Positions 38,451 through 49,890 are shown, counted from the first letter of the stretch. The stretch is DNA of 64,000 nt from Zygaena filipendulae (GCA_907165275.2 OU015658.1:1748501-1812500), one strand, 5' to 3'. The notes: generated by a model not told the origin, from the sequence alone. Program-made: numbers and translations.

Positions 38451-38905
38451 GGGCCCTTATTCGACCAATAATAATAATCCACATCACAACACACAGATCT
38501 ACTTGATCCCACAGTAAGCTATTATTAGCTTGTGTCGTGGAAACCAAGCAAACGTGGTATATACTACATAGAATTACGTATATATTATACTATAGATATA
38601 TAAACACACCCAGACTGGAAAATGGAACCCTGTGTTCATCACACAAAGTCCACCCCCACCGGGAATCGAACCCGGAACCCCTAGATTAGCGGGCAGGCAT
38701 GATGACCATTGCGCCAATTGGGTCGTCAATGAACATTCCTTGCTCATAAAGTCATAACGCGCGTTCTAAAAAGAATCCGAAAACCCCATAACGCTCCTTT
38801 TAACTAAATGTAAGTCAATATTATTTTGTATGCATTATCGTCACGTTGTAAATGTTTTTTTGAAGCGAATCTTTGAGCACGATGGAAATATGTAAGATGA
38901 AAAAG
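38451..38905 (+). mobile_element. MITE-like element 'C' split by a SINE 'a'
   Basis: GGGCCCTTATTCG at the left is followed by a minus-strand SINE 'a' (about 38461-38735, with A-box ATTGGCGCAATGG and B-box on the minus strand), after which element-C-like sequence (cataaagtcataacgcgcg) resumes. This SINE copy is the most complete of its family in the window. Confidence 0.55.
38461..38735 (-). mobile_element. tRNA-derived SINE 'a', most complete copy
   Basis: On the minus strand: A-box region TGGCGCAATGGTCATCATGC, then GGTTCCGGGTTCGATTCCCG as B-box, then the shared body and a final (TTA)n tail (plus strand taataataataat). Pol III promoter structure of a tRNA-derived SINE. Confidence 0.75.
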
Positions 38906-38924
38906 TCTTGTAAATCAAAAGAAT

Positions 38925-39053
38925 GTGAGTTTGTTTGTTTTTTACGCTTTCACGCACTATCTACTTAACCGAACATCATGAAATTTTGCATAGGGGACTT
39001 TCATTCCGCAATACCCGCGGGAATTCCGAAATGAAACCGGGGGGAACAGCTAG
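38925..39053 (+). repeat. RTE-tail-like repeat, shortened
   Basis: gagtttgtttgttttttacg, acgctttcacgc, catcatgaaattttgca and GGGGGAACAGCTAGTA, with the middle deleted. Confidence 0.65.
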
Positions 39054-39984
39054 TAATATTATAAAGATAACGTTTAACCTCGGAACGTTACAGTGCCTAT
39101 CTACGTGCTTTAAACAGGCAAATTTATAATATCTGGGGATTCCCACTGCCCACATACATACATACACTATCGGCTATTGCCTCAGCTGATGAGTCACTAT
39201 TGGAACAATTGCCATCACGGACAGTATTTTTGAATCGTTCTAATTACGGGAGTGGGGGGGGGACATTGGGTGCATTTGTCCCCCTTGAGGACTAAAGTAC
39301 GTTTTGTGTAATCAGACCTTATAAAATCTCCGACCCAGTAAATAAAAAAAAATTCGTAGTGCAACCAAAACTGCTCCCCCCACAATTAAATCTTAGATCC
39401 GCGCCTGCGCACACGGATTCGCAAGATTCACGTGCGAATGCTCATAATAGTCATTTAGTGACGTGGTTTAAGTAATGTATCACCAATTCACTATACATTA
39501 TCTGAACAGGGATGATGACATAGATGAAAATATACAGCTCCAAAACACCAGTTACCTTACTACATATAACCTGTTGACATAAGACTCAGTGTGGAATCCA
39601 GATATTATATTGTGTATCGTGAAAATATTTATTGTTATTAACTACTGGGACATTAGGATAATCACATTCATATGGAGGTGATTCTAGCCTGGTCTTTAAA
39701 TTAAACTTTTTTAAATACTTACTGCATTGAAGTTTTATTAAATTTCGAAGAGAGAGATTTCGTAGAATTGAGACCATGCTAAAAGCCACCAATTGTTTTA
39801 AAATTATAAAGCAACAAACAAGACTGTAATGGGAGTTGTGATAAAAAATCATGCAGTCAGCAGTCTATGACATTGGGTGTATGATGCGTGTAGTGACTGC
39901 TTCAATTAAATGATAAAAAAATTATTCATGTCACAAACCAATAAATGTTTAAAAATGTTTTATGTAAAAGTGTTTTATAAATGT
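39054..39984. other. Non-coding, nothing recognised
   Basis: Left flank of the RT palindrome. A polyG stretch near 39256 and AT-rich sequence; no gene seen. Confidence 0.35.
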
Positions 39985-40153
39985 TTATGTGTGCATATTA
40001 GAGTTCACACATAAGTGTAATTTACTGTTTATTGGTGTTTTAATATCAGCCAAGTTTTAATATCAGTATAGCTAAGATGCGCGCCACAATATGTTTATCG
40101 AACGAAAGATAAAATTGTCGACACGACAAATATTTGTGGGTGTCCAAGCAAAA
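39985..40153 (+). repeat. 169-bp direct copy of the palindrome centre
   Basis: Identical to 41936-42104 and, inverted, to the left half of the palindrome centre. It begins with a 9-bp stem (TTATGTGTG / CACACATAA) around the 12-base loop CATATTAGAGTT (39994-40005). It ends at a run of four A shared with the palindrome's outer edge (40150-40153). Confidence 0.9.
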
Positions 40154-40384
40154 TATATACATATATATAGATAAAATACATAATGTGATTACATACAAAA
40201 TATTATATATCAACAGTATACGTAACTAAAATTAAAATAAATATTAATTAATACGTTACATACATAGATACATAAATACGCACTCACATATACATACATA
40301 CACATACATACGCATACATACAAATACTCACATACAGATACATACATACAATGCATATACAGAAATACTTACATGCAGCTAATA

Positions 40385-41539
40385 TTACTGTTTATCAGTG
40401 AGGTAGTTACTCTTCACCAATCCCTTAAAAATAGATAAGGATCTAGCCGTGCGAACCTCCACAGGCAGTGCATTCCACAGTCGGGCTGCCTGTACAGAAA
40501 ATGACGAGCCATAGAAATTGGTACTGTGAGCTGGGATCTTAAGTAGTAAGGTCTGAGATGAGCGAAGAGCCAGGCTATGAGAAGAACCGAGAAATTCAAA
40601 GCTCTTTTTCAGGTAGGATGGAGCAGATGGATTGAACAGTATGTTGTAGAGAAGATGCAGGACATGTGCATTCCGGCGGAGGCGGATGGGCAGCCACTTG
40701 AGTTTGGAGCGAAAGTCGGAGACATGGTCATATTTTCGTAAGCCAAATATGAACCGAATGCAAAAGTTTTGGAGACGCTCAAGTTTATTAAGTTGCTCTT
40801 CGGTAAGGTCAATGTAACAGGTGTCAGCATAATCGAGAATCGGTAAAAGGAGTGATTGTGCTAACGCAACTTTGGTAGCAGTTGGGAGAAAATTACGAAG
40901 TCGCCTAAGGGATGCCGCAGATGAAAACAACCTTCGACTTACCATATCCAGGTGCGGTTTCCAGGACAGAGTAGTGTCGATAATAACGCCCAGGTTTTTA
41001 ACCGCATTGCTGTACGGTATGGTAACTGCATTAAACTGCACCGGCGGGAGAGAGTTCATGTCTAGCTTGGAGATAGATCGTGAACTACCAACGATAATAA
41101 CTTGGGTTTTGGCAGGATTTACTTTTAGACCGTACGACTTGCTCCAGTCTAAGATGCGCGCAAGATCATTATTTGTCGTGTCAATGGCCGCACAGATGTT
41201 ATTCACGGTAGCTTGCGTGTAGATTTGAAGATCGTCTGCATAAAGATGGTAGGAAGAAGATAGTTTCTTAGAAATACTGTTAATGAAGATCGTAAAAAGA
41301 AGTGGAGACAGCACGCCACCTTGCGGGACACCGGCAGATGTTCCACACCAACTGGAGAAGGAATCATCGACACGAATACGCTGCCGGCGCCCATGTAAAT
41401 AGCTACGAAGCCAACCAATAACCGTTGGAGATATGTTGAGAGAACGCATCAACGCTAACAGAATGTCGAAATCAACTGAGTTGAAGGCGCTGCTGAAGTC
41501 TAGCAGTGATAAAATGTTATATACATAAGCAAACAACAT
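40385..41539 (-). CDS. Non-LTR retrotransposon reverse transcriptase, 5'-truncated (left arm)
   Basis: 384 codons, identical to the right-arm copy. Reverse-transcriptase motifs in order: LLDFSSAFNSVDFDIL (first catalytic Asp, residues about 12-27), GVPQGGVLSPLLFTIFINSI (about 69-90), HLYADDLQIY (catalytic ADD, about 97-107), LKVNPAKTQVI and VKNLGVIIDTTLSWKPHL; then a C-terminal LINE region ending in AARLWNALPVEVRTA. The endonuclease domain and RT fingers are missing, so it cannot be an autonomous element. This copy has lost its 3' tail. Confidence 0.88.
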   Translation of the reverse strand: MLFAYVYNILSLLDFSSAFNSVDFDILLALMRSLNISPTVIGWLRSYLHGRRQRIRVDDSFSSWCGTSAGVPQGGVLSPLLFTIFINSISKKLSSSYHLYADDLQIYTQATVNNICAAIDTTNNDLARILDWSKSYGLKVNPAKTQVIIVGSSRSISKLDMNSLPPVQFNAVTIPYSNAVKNLGVIIDTTLSWKPHLDMVSRRLFSSAASLRRLRNFLPTATKVALAQSLLLPILDYADTCYIDLTEEQLNKLERLQNFCIRFIFGLRKYDHVSDFRSKLKWLPIRLRRNAHVLHLLYNILFNPSAPSYLKKSFEFLGSSHSLALRSSQTLLLKIPAHSTNFYGSSFSVQAARLWNALPVEVRTARSLSIFKGLVKSNYLTDKQ

Positions 41540-42361
41540 TTATTATATTTCCCATTGCATCTTATGGGATCATTATAAGAGGCAAGCGACAAGTATAAAT
41601 TGTACAGAAATATTTAATTAGTGTCCTTTTTTATGTATATTTTAGCTGTTTTGTTTTCTTGAAACAGCTAGGATGCACAACACGATAAAATTTTATCGAG
41701 CCATTTTATCGATTCTCGTCGACGTATTATATCGTTTTGTCTACCAGTGGTAAAAAATGTTTAACCGAATCTAGTCTTAACCCCACTACTGCACTTTTTT
41801 GCTTGGACACCCACAAATATTTGTCGTGTCGACAATTTTATCTTTCGTTCGATAAACATATTGTGGCGCGCATCTTAGCTATACTGATATTAAAACTTGG
41901 CTGATATTAAAACACCAATAAACAGTAAATTACACTTATGTGTGCATATTAGAGTTCACACATAAGTGTAATTTACTGTTTATTGGTGTTTTAATATCAG
42001 CCAAGTTTTAATATCAGTATAGCTAAGATGCGCGCCACAATATGTTTATCGAACGAAAGATAAAATTGTCGACACGACAAATATTTGTGGGTGTCCAAGC
42101 AAAAAAGTGCAGTAGTGGGGTTAAGACTAGATTCGGTTAAACATTTTTTACCACTGGTAGACAAAACGATATAATACGTCGACGAGAATCGATAAAATGG
42201 CTCGATAAAATTTTATCGTGTTGTGCATCCTAGCTGTTTCAAGAAAACAAAACAGCTAAAATATACATAAAAAAGGACACTAATTAAATATTTCTGTACA
42301 ATTTATACTTGTCGCTTGCCTCTTATAATGATCCCATAAGATGCAATGGGAAATATAATAA

Positions 42362-43516
42362 ATGTTGTTTGCTTATGTATATAACATTTTATCACTGCTA
42401 GACTTCAGCAGCGCCTTCAACTCAGTTGATTTCGACATTCTGTTAGCGTTGATGCGTTCTCTCAACATATCTCCAACGGTTATTGGTTGGCTTCGTAGCT
42501 ATTTACATGGGCGCCGGCAGCGTATTCGTGTCGATGATTCCTTCTCCAGTTGGTGTGGAACATCTGCCGGTGTCCCGCAAGGTGGCGTGCTGTCTCCACT
42601 TCTTTTTACGATCTTCATTAACAGTATTTCTAAGAAACTATCTTCTTCCTACCATCTTTATGCAGACGATCTTCAAATCTACACGCAAGCTACCGTGAAT
42701 AACATCTGTGCGGCCATTGACACGACAAATAATGATCTTGCGCGCATCTTAGACTGGAGCAAGTCGTACGGTCTAAAAGTAAATCCTGCCAAAACCCAAG
42801 TTATTATCGTTGGTAGTTCACGATCTATCTCCAAGCTAGACATGAACTCTCTCCCGCCGGTGCAGTTTAATGCAGTTACCATACCGTACAGCAATGCGGT
42901 TAAAAACCTGGGCGTTATTATCGACACTACTCTGTCCTGGAAACCGCACCTGGATATGGTAAGTCGAAGGTTGTTTTCATCTGCGGCATCCCTTAGGCGA
43001 CTTCGTAATTTTCTCCCAACTGCTACCAAAGTTGCGTTAGCACAATCACTCCTTTTACCGATTCTCGATTATGCTGACACCTGTTACATTGACCTTACCG
43101 AAGAGCAACTTAATAAACTTGAGCGTCTCCAAAACTTTTGCATTCGGTTCATATTTGGCTTACGAAAATATGACCATGTCTCCGACTTTCGCTCCAAACT
43201 CAAGTGGCTGCCCATCCGCCTCCGCCGGAATGCACATGTCCTGCATCTTCTCTACAACATACTGTTCAATCCATCTGCTCCATCCTACCTGAAAAAGAGC
43301 TTTGAATTTCTCGGTTCTTCTCATAGCCTGGCTCTTCGCTCATCTCAGACCTTACTACTTAAGATCCCAGCTCACAGTACCAATTTCTATGGCTCGTCAT
43401 TTTCTGTACAGGCAGCCCGACTGTGGAATGCACTGCCTGTGGAGGTTCGCACGGCTAGATCCTTATCTATTTTTAAGGGATTGGTGAAGAGTAACTACCT
43501 CACTGATAAACAGTAA
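42362..43516 (+). CDS. Non-LTR retrotransposon reverse transcriptase, 5'-truncated (right arm)
   Basis: Same 384 codons as the left arm, open from an ATG just after an in-frame stop (TAA at 42359-42361) to TAA. The palm motifs including YADD are intact and no stop or frameshift is seen, which points to a recent insertion. The clade looks like the Jockey/CR1 supergroup; I cannot place it more finely. The transcript end continues outside the palindrome to a polyadenylation-like caataaag and a TATTC tail at 44021-44046. The first eight residues (before LSLLDFS) may be flanking sequence rather than element. Confidence 0.88.
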   Translation: MLFAYVYNILSLLDFSSAFNSVDFDILLALMRSLNISPTVIGWLRSYLHGRRQRIRVDDSFSSWCGTSAGVPQGGVLSPLLFTIFINSISKKLSSSYHLYADDLQIYTQATVNNICAAIDTTNNDLARILDWSKSYGLKVNPAKTQVIIVGSSRSISKLDMNSLPPVQFNAVTIPYSNAVKNLGVIIDTTLSWKPHLDMVSRRLFSSAASLRRLRNFLPTATKVALAQSLLLPILDYADTCYIDLTEEQLNKLERLQNFCIRFIFGLRKYDHVSDFRSKLKWLPIRLRRNAHVLHLLYNILFNPSAPSYLKKSFEFLGSSHSLALRSSQTLLLKIPAHSTNFYGSSFSVQAARLWNALPVEVRTARSLSIFKGLVKSNYLTDKQ

Positions 43517-43751
43517 TATTAGCTGCATGTAAGTATTTCTGTATATGCATTGTATGTATGTATCTGTATGTGAGTATTTGTATGTATGCGTATGTATGTG
43601 TATGTATGTATATGTGAGTGCGTATTTATGTATCTATGTATGTAACGTATTAATTAATATTTATTTTAATTTTAGTTACGTATACTGTTGATATATAATA
43701 TTTTGTATGTAATCACATTATGTATTTTATCTATATATATGTATATATTTT

Positions 43752-44046
43752 TCTGTATGTATATTTTATATATATGCGTGTATCTTTGTATATCTTCTTA
43801 TGTATTTTTATTTTTTATATTTATGTTCTATGTGCATTTTTTGTATTATTTTATGATTCCTATTCTACCTATCAACATATAAATTTCCTGTATTTGTCCT
43901 GTCCACCCAAAGGTTGTCTGGAAGAGATCGCTATTAAAGCGATAAGACCGCCTTTTGTATGCCTTTAGTTATAAGTTTTTGTTAACACACTGTAACATTA
44001 TTTTGGTGTACAATAAAGTGTATTCTATTCTATTCTATTCTATTCT
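43752..44046 (+). mobile_element. 3' end of the RT element with (TATTC)n tail
   Basis: Continues the right-arm LINE past the palindrome edge: TGGTGTACAATAAAGTG followed by about five TATTC units. Short-unit tails of this type mark the 3' ends of many non-LTR elements. Confidence 0.75.
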
Positions 44047-44272
44047 TATGAAAATACTTACTTACTTACGTATTTTAACAACATATTATATGGCTACGAC
44101 AAGAGGTAAAATTATAACTATTTAACATTAAACTGAAAACAAGAGGTGCATGTGGAATAAATATTAAAGACCTCCCGGATATATTCCATTCTGCCACATT
44201 TCGCCAAAGTTAAAGTCTGCACAGAACAATAAAAAAAGCTTTAGAGAAATATATTTATAAATTAAAACTTAC

Positions 44273-44276
44273 ACAT
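44273..44276 (-). CDS. Candidate first coding exon (ATG T) of Lifeguard copy 2
   Basis: On the minus strand ATGT is followed directly by GTAAGT. Joined to the exon at 34798-34961, which needs exactly one preceding base, it gives M-Y-Q-N-Q-G-G-Y. Lifeguard copy 1 has the same arrangement (ATGA then GTAAGT). I estimate the nine-base pattern ATGN-GTAAGT at a few percent by chance in a 10-kb search, so this is plausible but unproven. It would make intron 1 about 9.3 kb and place the RT palindrome inside it. Confidence 0.42.
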
Positions 44277-44449
44277 TGTATTATAATTTGTCTTGTCGCT
44301 GGGGTTAAGCTTTTTGGTATCCGTTTTGATGACAAATATAAAACACACCTTTTAATCAGACCTGTAAATAAAATAAATTTCTTATTTTAATTATCTTCTT
44401 TTTTTTTAATTCAAGTCAAAATAATGAAAAATATGGTGCCAGACACAAT

Positions 44450-44676
44450 CTATACATATAAAATGATCTGTCCTGAATGACTGATGGATCAACGCACAGC
44501 CTAAACCGCTAATCGTAGAGACCTGTAACTTGGTGGGTGTGTTCTTTGTATGACGTAGGCATCCGATAAGAAAGGATTTTTGAAAATTCAACCCCTAAGG
44601 GGATGACAAGTTTGTATGGAACAATTCTGCAGGAACTTCGAAATTATCACACAGAAACCGCGCGGGACAGCTAGTA
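44450..44676 (+). repeat. RTE-tail-like repeat, variant form
   Basis: Third copy of the variant at 10795-11030: tatacatataaaatgatctg through GGATCAACGCACAGCCTAAA to GCGGGACAGCTAGTA. Confidence 0.65.
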
Positions 44677-45690
44677 TGAAAATAAGTATCTACTAGCATT
44701 TTGTGTTTTGGCATCAAATTAATCACTATTTTAAAGATAAGATTTGAAATACTTGGCAAAATTTTCCTGAGCATGCTAAAAATGCTATCGTCCTAACTTA
44801 AATAGCAAATACTATTATTGTGCAATAACGATCCACACTCAACATTTATTTTTATCATGGACGCAAATATTGATTGGATAAGAATCACATTATTTAAATA
44901 AATATGAACGACAGAAAACTAAGTGTAATTTCGCTATGGAAGTTTACGAGATAAGTTTCAAATTTCAGAGATGCAATACCTACCTCATTACCTTGAGATC
45001 ATCTTGAGATCAATAATTTAAACAAAAGTTATGACATTTTCTAAATGGGTACGCATAAACTATTCATTGAAGCAAGTGTTTATTACTAAGACGCATTAAA
45101 GCAAAATTCAAATGTTGATATACCTATAAGCCTGTTTCAATAGAAAACGTGATTTGAAATGCTCGGCTTACTACATAAATTGTAATAAATAACAAATTTT
45201 GAATAATATTTTGATGGAATGTGCTAGAGCAACAAATTACACCATTACTCAATGGTGCAACAAATTATATAAACAGTTGAAAACTTACGTCCTTAATGTA
45301 CTGTTTTCTATATTAAATAAAGCAGTAATAATCCAGACACCTTTCTCGTATTTTATTCCTTCAGAATCAGAAATAGACTGTTTTAAAAATTGAGAAATTG
45401 AGAATCCGTATTGCGTGACTAGTGACCACTCACTTTTTTTTTATTAAACTTTTTTTAGGTTTTTCATTTCGGGGAAAGGCAATGGAAACTAGTTGATAGA
45501 GCCATTTCGGTATTTTTTTTTATTGTGAACAAGCTAGGCGTTTGACCACACCTCAACTGGGTCATAAGTGAGTGTGGTAGAAGATTTCTAAGGCTCTATA
45601 CATAAAAATTACACCCTAGGCACCCTAAGCAACAATTAAGTAGTAGTTCCACGATATTATTATGACATAAAATAAGGCCCAACTAAGAAA
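44677..45690. other. Intergenic, nothing recognised
   Basis: AT-rich region between the candidate Lifeguard copy 2 first exon and the repeats upstream of mRpL52. No recognisable exon; the frame at 45199-45393 has no domain. Confidence 0.4.
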
Positions 45691-46550
45691 GTTGGTTCCA
45701 GGAGTTCCAGTAAAGCATTTAAATGCATCTCACTGAGGTATTTCAATCTAAATAACACCACAAAAGAAAGACCTTCTTACTTCACTGTATGGACTTAGAG
45801 AAAAGAGAAAATATCATTCTATATGTATCGATATTTATTAAAATATCAATTTCGTTGATATATCGAGGAAAAAATATCGATATATCAGTCTGATTTTGAG
45901 TTTTTAAAATAATAGTACTTGTATCATCTTAATATTAACAATTGTAATTTTTATACAAAATGTACATTATTTCGGTGTACAAAAATCTCAATAAAAATGA
46001 AGATATATTTATCAGTATTTCTTTTTAATAAGTAATAATTACAAAAATATCAACAACTAAAACACAATTTTGACTTATAATCTCACTGATGCATTTCGAT
46101 GTAGATAAATAATGAAGAAGAAAAATATAACTGAATTGGCTGTGTGGACTTAAATTCCTTTGCCTTCTCTAAAAGTAGTAGCAAAAAACTAACAAAAACA
46201 AACCAAAAAAAAGGCTTTTGGCGGGATTTTAGCAGTGACGGACGTCAGTTTTATTTCATTTGCATTGTGTGAATGTGGTGGATTTTGCATAATAGTGATC
46301 CATTCGTGATGAACAGTGTGTGGAAACAATGAAATAAGATGAAATAGGGCGTTCATCGGGAGGTTGTCGTTTTACTATACAACTTCCCACAGAGCGTCCT
46401 ATTAAGGTTCAACTGTGAAGTCAAAAGTTCTAGTAAAGCATCGAAATGCATCTCACCAATACATTTCGATGTAAATAACTTGAGAAGAAAAATACTAATG
46501 AATTGGCTGTATAGACTTAGATTCCTTTGCCTTCCCCATCGGGGTAAATA
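45691..46550 (+). repeat. Three diverged copies of a roughly 100-bp segment
   Basis: Copies near 45700-45800, 46080-46170 and 46420-46545 share AAATGCATCTCAC(T) or GATGCATTTCGATGTA, gaagaaaaatat, GAATTGGCTGT and tagattcctttgccttc. They lie just upstream of mRpL52, so the third may overlap its promoter. Confidence 0.5.
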
Positions 46551-46640
46551 AAAAAAACAAAAACAAAAATTGTCATTTGTCGCACAGAAAGAAAATAGAA
46601 AATAGAAACACCATATCTACAGAATATAGATTTACAGAAA

Positions 46641-47783
46641 ATGAATTCGATTTTTATACATCGGATAAATTTATCACAACTTAAACGTAAGCTAAAATTC
46701 TCATTTTCGTTAGGTACATTTTCTACTTTTGATGTTTAGGTTATAAATTGAGTACTTATTTTACAGTGCTATCGAGAGGCTTAGGATACACCCCAGCGCT
46801 AAATACGAAGGAGTGGCGTGTTGGTCGAGGCCTGCCTGTCAATAGAAATGCGGAAGGCGTTCTAACTGATGGCCCTGATTACACTTTCTTAGACGGAAGA
46901 CCTACTCCTTTACTGGTTAGTTTTTCATGTGTATTTCATGTGGTTTGCTTTAAAGTGGAAGGTTTTAAGCTTATTCATGTATTAAACGAGATCCAATTAT
47001 TTTTTGTGGGCTTATAATATTACTAGCTGTTTCTCCAATAATAAATCACTAAATTGATGTCAGCGCTTAATTTGGCCAGACATTTTACCCTAAAAACCGA
47101 ACATATCCTTTTTACTAGCTAATCATAGCTTTTTAAGGACATATTATGTTCTAAAAGCCGGACAATATTACATTATTAAAAGAAAAATAAACAGTTAATT
47201 ATTTTTTTATTATTTTTGTTTTTTATGGTTTACTTTTGCTCGACTTTAGTCTCATGCAGCAGTCATACAAAAAGCCTAACAAAAGCTTGACAGACCAGAC
47301 AAGAAAATATTTGCTCGGATACATCCGCAAAAAGCCAATCACATCCAGCTATAACAGGACAACTGGCAACCTTGTGCACATCAATTTGAGATTCTCTCAA
47401 AAAATTTAGAAAAAAATACTTATTCCTTAAAACTTCTTAGTCAAATAATTTTAGGATTGGCTTCGTAATTTCAGAAATCCCCTGATCATCATTTACAAAC
47501 TTTACCTCTATTATAATAGTGCAAATTATTATGGTGTTAGATTATTGCCGAACAACTAACAAAAAATACAAAAAATAACCTATTGATACAATTAAGTGTT
47601 TTTGTATTTTTTCAGCACAAACAAAAATTGAGAATGTTGAAACAACAAAATTTTGCATCACAAATTGTACAGTTAACATCTGAACTTGAATTTGCCAAAC
47701 AGAGACATCAAAATATGCTGAAAGCGAAAGAGGAAGAGAGACAAAAACTAATTAAGAACAGGCTAAAACCGAAAGGCTCATAA
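46641..47783 (+). CDS. mRpL52: Mitochondrial ribosomal protein L52, complete
   Basis: Exons 46641-46686, 46767-46915 and 47616-47783 join in phase to 363 nt, 120 residues, close to the usual length of mL52. The N terminus MNSIFIHRINLSQLK is basic and amphipathic, as for a mitochondrial import signal. The core holds EWRVGRGLPVNRNAEGVLTD, GPDYTFLDGRPTPLL (family pattern of Gly-Pro-Leu-Thr-Asp/Pro-Asp-Trp-Ser-Phe-x-Asp-Gly-Arg-Pro) and a charged coiled-coil ending EERQKLIKNRLKPKGS, the conserved tail. It is a component of the large subunit of the mitochondrial ribosome. The first exon was found by phase: its GTAAGC donor leaves one base that completes a Leu codon after the TTACAG acceptor. The first intron is only 80 bp. 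Confidence 0.9.
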
Positions 47784-48020
47784 ATTGTAGATTATAAGGT
47801 TTTTAGTTTTAACCGTGTGATATAGACTGATAGAGAAAATATATAAAAAAAAAAGAGTTTGTAACTGTAGAAACACTTGGCGGCACAGAATGTGAATCAA
47901 TTACCTGCATTTGTGGAATTTATAAAATCTATCTAAAAATATATAACAGATATAAATTACTGCTGCCTTGAGATACTTCACAAAAATGAACCTTGTTTTG
48001 CTTTGTATATAGGTACTTAA

Positions 48021-48026
48021 AATAAA
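48021..48026 (+). terminator. Candidate polyadenylation signal of mRpL52
   Basis: AATAAA about 240 bases after the mRpL52 stop codon, the first on this strand. Positional inference. Confidence 0.5.
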
Positions 48027-48780
48027 ATAAGTGATTACACTAAAAAACCTAATGTGATTATTTATTTTGAACATTTTTAAACGAAAACCACTTTGCTAAT
48101 TTAAAGTTACAATAAGAAAGTATACCTATAAATCTGCCATTCAAGCACCAGAAAGACGCAGAATAAACAATCACTATTCTCGAAAATTGAGTGGCGAGAC
48201 AGTAGTAAAAGTTCCTTAGTATACAAGTATGTAGTTATGTACCTACATCGTCAGGGGTACATACAGAAAATAAAAGACATACCAACCTACTTTATGTCCC
48301 CGAATTCGTCACTTCGAATTTATATTATTTTTATTTAATAGGATTCTGTAAATCGATTCGTTGTGGGCAGTTGTGGGATCTCAGTTTCGCTTACTTCTAT
48401 CTGTGAGTTCTTTGGCGGCGAACAAACACCTACTTCGTGACACGACTGTCAAGCCAAGCATACGAACGAATGACACGCCTGGAGTGCCTTCAGCCATGTG
48501 TAAAATTTTGTTTTTTTATTTAAATAGGTTCAGTTGTTAAAATGAATAAAGCCATCCGCAACGAATCCGTTAAACCTACCATATTATAAACGAACTGGAG
48601 GAAAACCAGGAGGTAATTTATAGTTCTAAGAACCTGCTGACGATTATAAGTGACTGTAACAACCAATCCTAAGTAATAAAATGGCTTTTGAATTTTGGAA
48701 TTTGAACCATTTGTGTAGCACGTTGTGGTATCGGGCCGTGTTATAATATTAAGGGTAGGATATAGCGTGTTATATAGACA

Positions 48781-49065
48781 ACTAGCTATCCCCCGCGATT
48801 TCATCCGCGGTAATTTCGGAGTTCCCGCGGGAATTCCGGGAAAAAAGTAGGTACTCCATGTCCTTTGTACCCGTGACAGTAGTTTACGGTGATTAACTGT
48901 TCCCCGCATTAGTGCCGGAGTTCTCGCGGGAATTCCGAGATAAAAACTATCCTATCTTTTAAGTTGGACCATATTATAAATGTTTACAAAATTTTATCAA
49001 AATCCGTTCAGTAGTTTCGGAGTCCATCGCGGACAAACAACGTGACACGTGATTTATATATATTA
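48781..49065 (-). repeat. RTE-tail-like composite repeat
   Basis: Begins CTAGCTATCCCCCGCGATTT, includes a second GTTCCCCGCATTAGTGCCGG head near 48898 and ends caacgtgacacgtgattta. Same composite form as 16342-16630. Confidence 0.65.
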
Positions 49066-49571
49066 GATTAGACATACCTAGTTATATTGCCCTGACGATG
49101 ATAGGAATTATGTAGTCTGAAATGTTAAAAGCAGTCTATTGTGTAATAAATTTGCGCGCACCGCACGCCATTAGAGTTTGGTCGCGGGACCATTACGCGT
49201 CGACCGGTGCGCTGGAAGTTTAATCAACTATTCACCGAGATAAGCATTTTAGACTTTTCACCAGTAAAGTTTATAGCGAAATTTTATGACGCAGCTTTAT
49301 GCTACAAAAATGTCCCTGAAAATTTATGAAAACAACCCTTTTGGGAGTTTACCGGAGTTTCACAAGAGAAAAGCTGCTCCAGTTTTTATCTAATGATTTA
49401 CGATTAATAAATAGGAAATTGAGCCAAACACAATTACAAAAAAACTAGGTAGGTAGGTATCTTATTATTGTTACTTATTAGAACACTTCTGAATAATGAC
49501 CACACCATTATGTAACTTCTTGCATACCTATTGTACCTTACCTACCTATTGTGATGATGGGCGATTCCTTT
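49066..49571. other. Intergenic, nothing recognised
   Basis: No recognised gene. A short GC-rich patch lies near 49155-49215 without an open frame of interest. Confidence 0.35.
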
Positions 49572-49726
49572 ATGCTACTGCTCCACCTGCATTAACGTTA
49601 ACGTTGATGTTAATGTCTAACGTGGTAATGTTAGTAAGTTAACCCGTTAAAATGTTGGCCACATCTACGTAATGCCTAAATTAGCTCACTAATTTACGCG
49701 TTAACACGCAGGTGGAGCAGTAGCAT
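49572..49726. mobile_element. Short TIR element (MITE 'E')
   Basis: ATGCTACTGCTCCACCTGC is exactly inverted at the right end (GCAGGTGGAGCAGTAGCAT). The interior is TTAACG-rich. 155 bp. Confidence 0.7.
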
Positions 49727-49829
49727 TGGAGATAAAATTTAAAATTATCTATGCTTTCGATATATCTACAACAACGATACTATTGCTACCACATTCAGTT
49801 AGCACGTAACCTACAGACGATGTTAGGCA

Positions 49830-49890
49830 CACTTTTATCCCGGAATTTCCGCGGTAACTCGGAAATTAACTCGAAAACCGTGGGGAACAA
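49830..49890 (+). repeat. RTE-tail-like repeat, 3' fragment
   Basis: ACTTTTATCCCGGAATTTCC, then CGAAAACCGTGGGGAACAAC: the GC-rich 3' end only. Confidence 0.5.

Larger units (their letters stand above)
40150..43751. repeat. 3.6-kb near-perfect inverted repeat containing two RT genes
   Basis: Symmetric about 41950.5: any base x matches the complement of 83901-x over about 1801 bases per arm. The two RT frames, and the alternative frames over them, translate identically, so the arms are essentially identical in DNA. The only unpaired spacer is the 12-base loop 41945-41956. Pairing stops at 40149/43752. Confidence 0.93.

Noticed and set aside
39700..39725. First exon of Lifeguard copy 2 (ATGCA-GTAAGT)
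   Set aside because: It leaves two bases after the ATG, but the next exon requires one, so the frame would break.
40872..41418. Additional frames inside both palindrome arms
   Set aside because: Out-of-frame and antisense shadows of the RT gene, identical in both arms only because the arms are identical.
46748..46766. mRpL52 start at a TTG in the second exon
   Set aside because: The TTACAG acceptor and the in-phase upstream exon with an ATG and an import-signal-like sequence explain the gene better.
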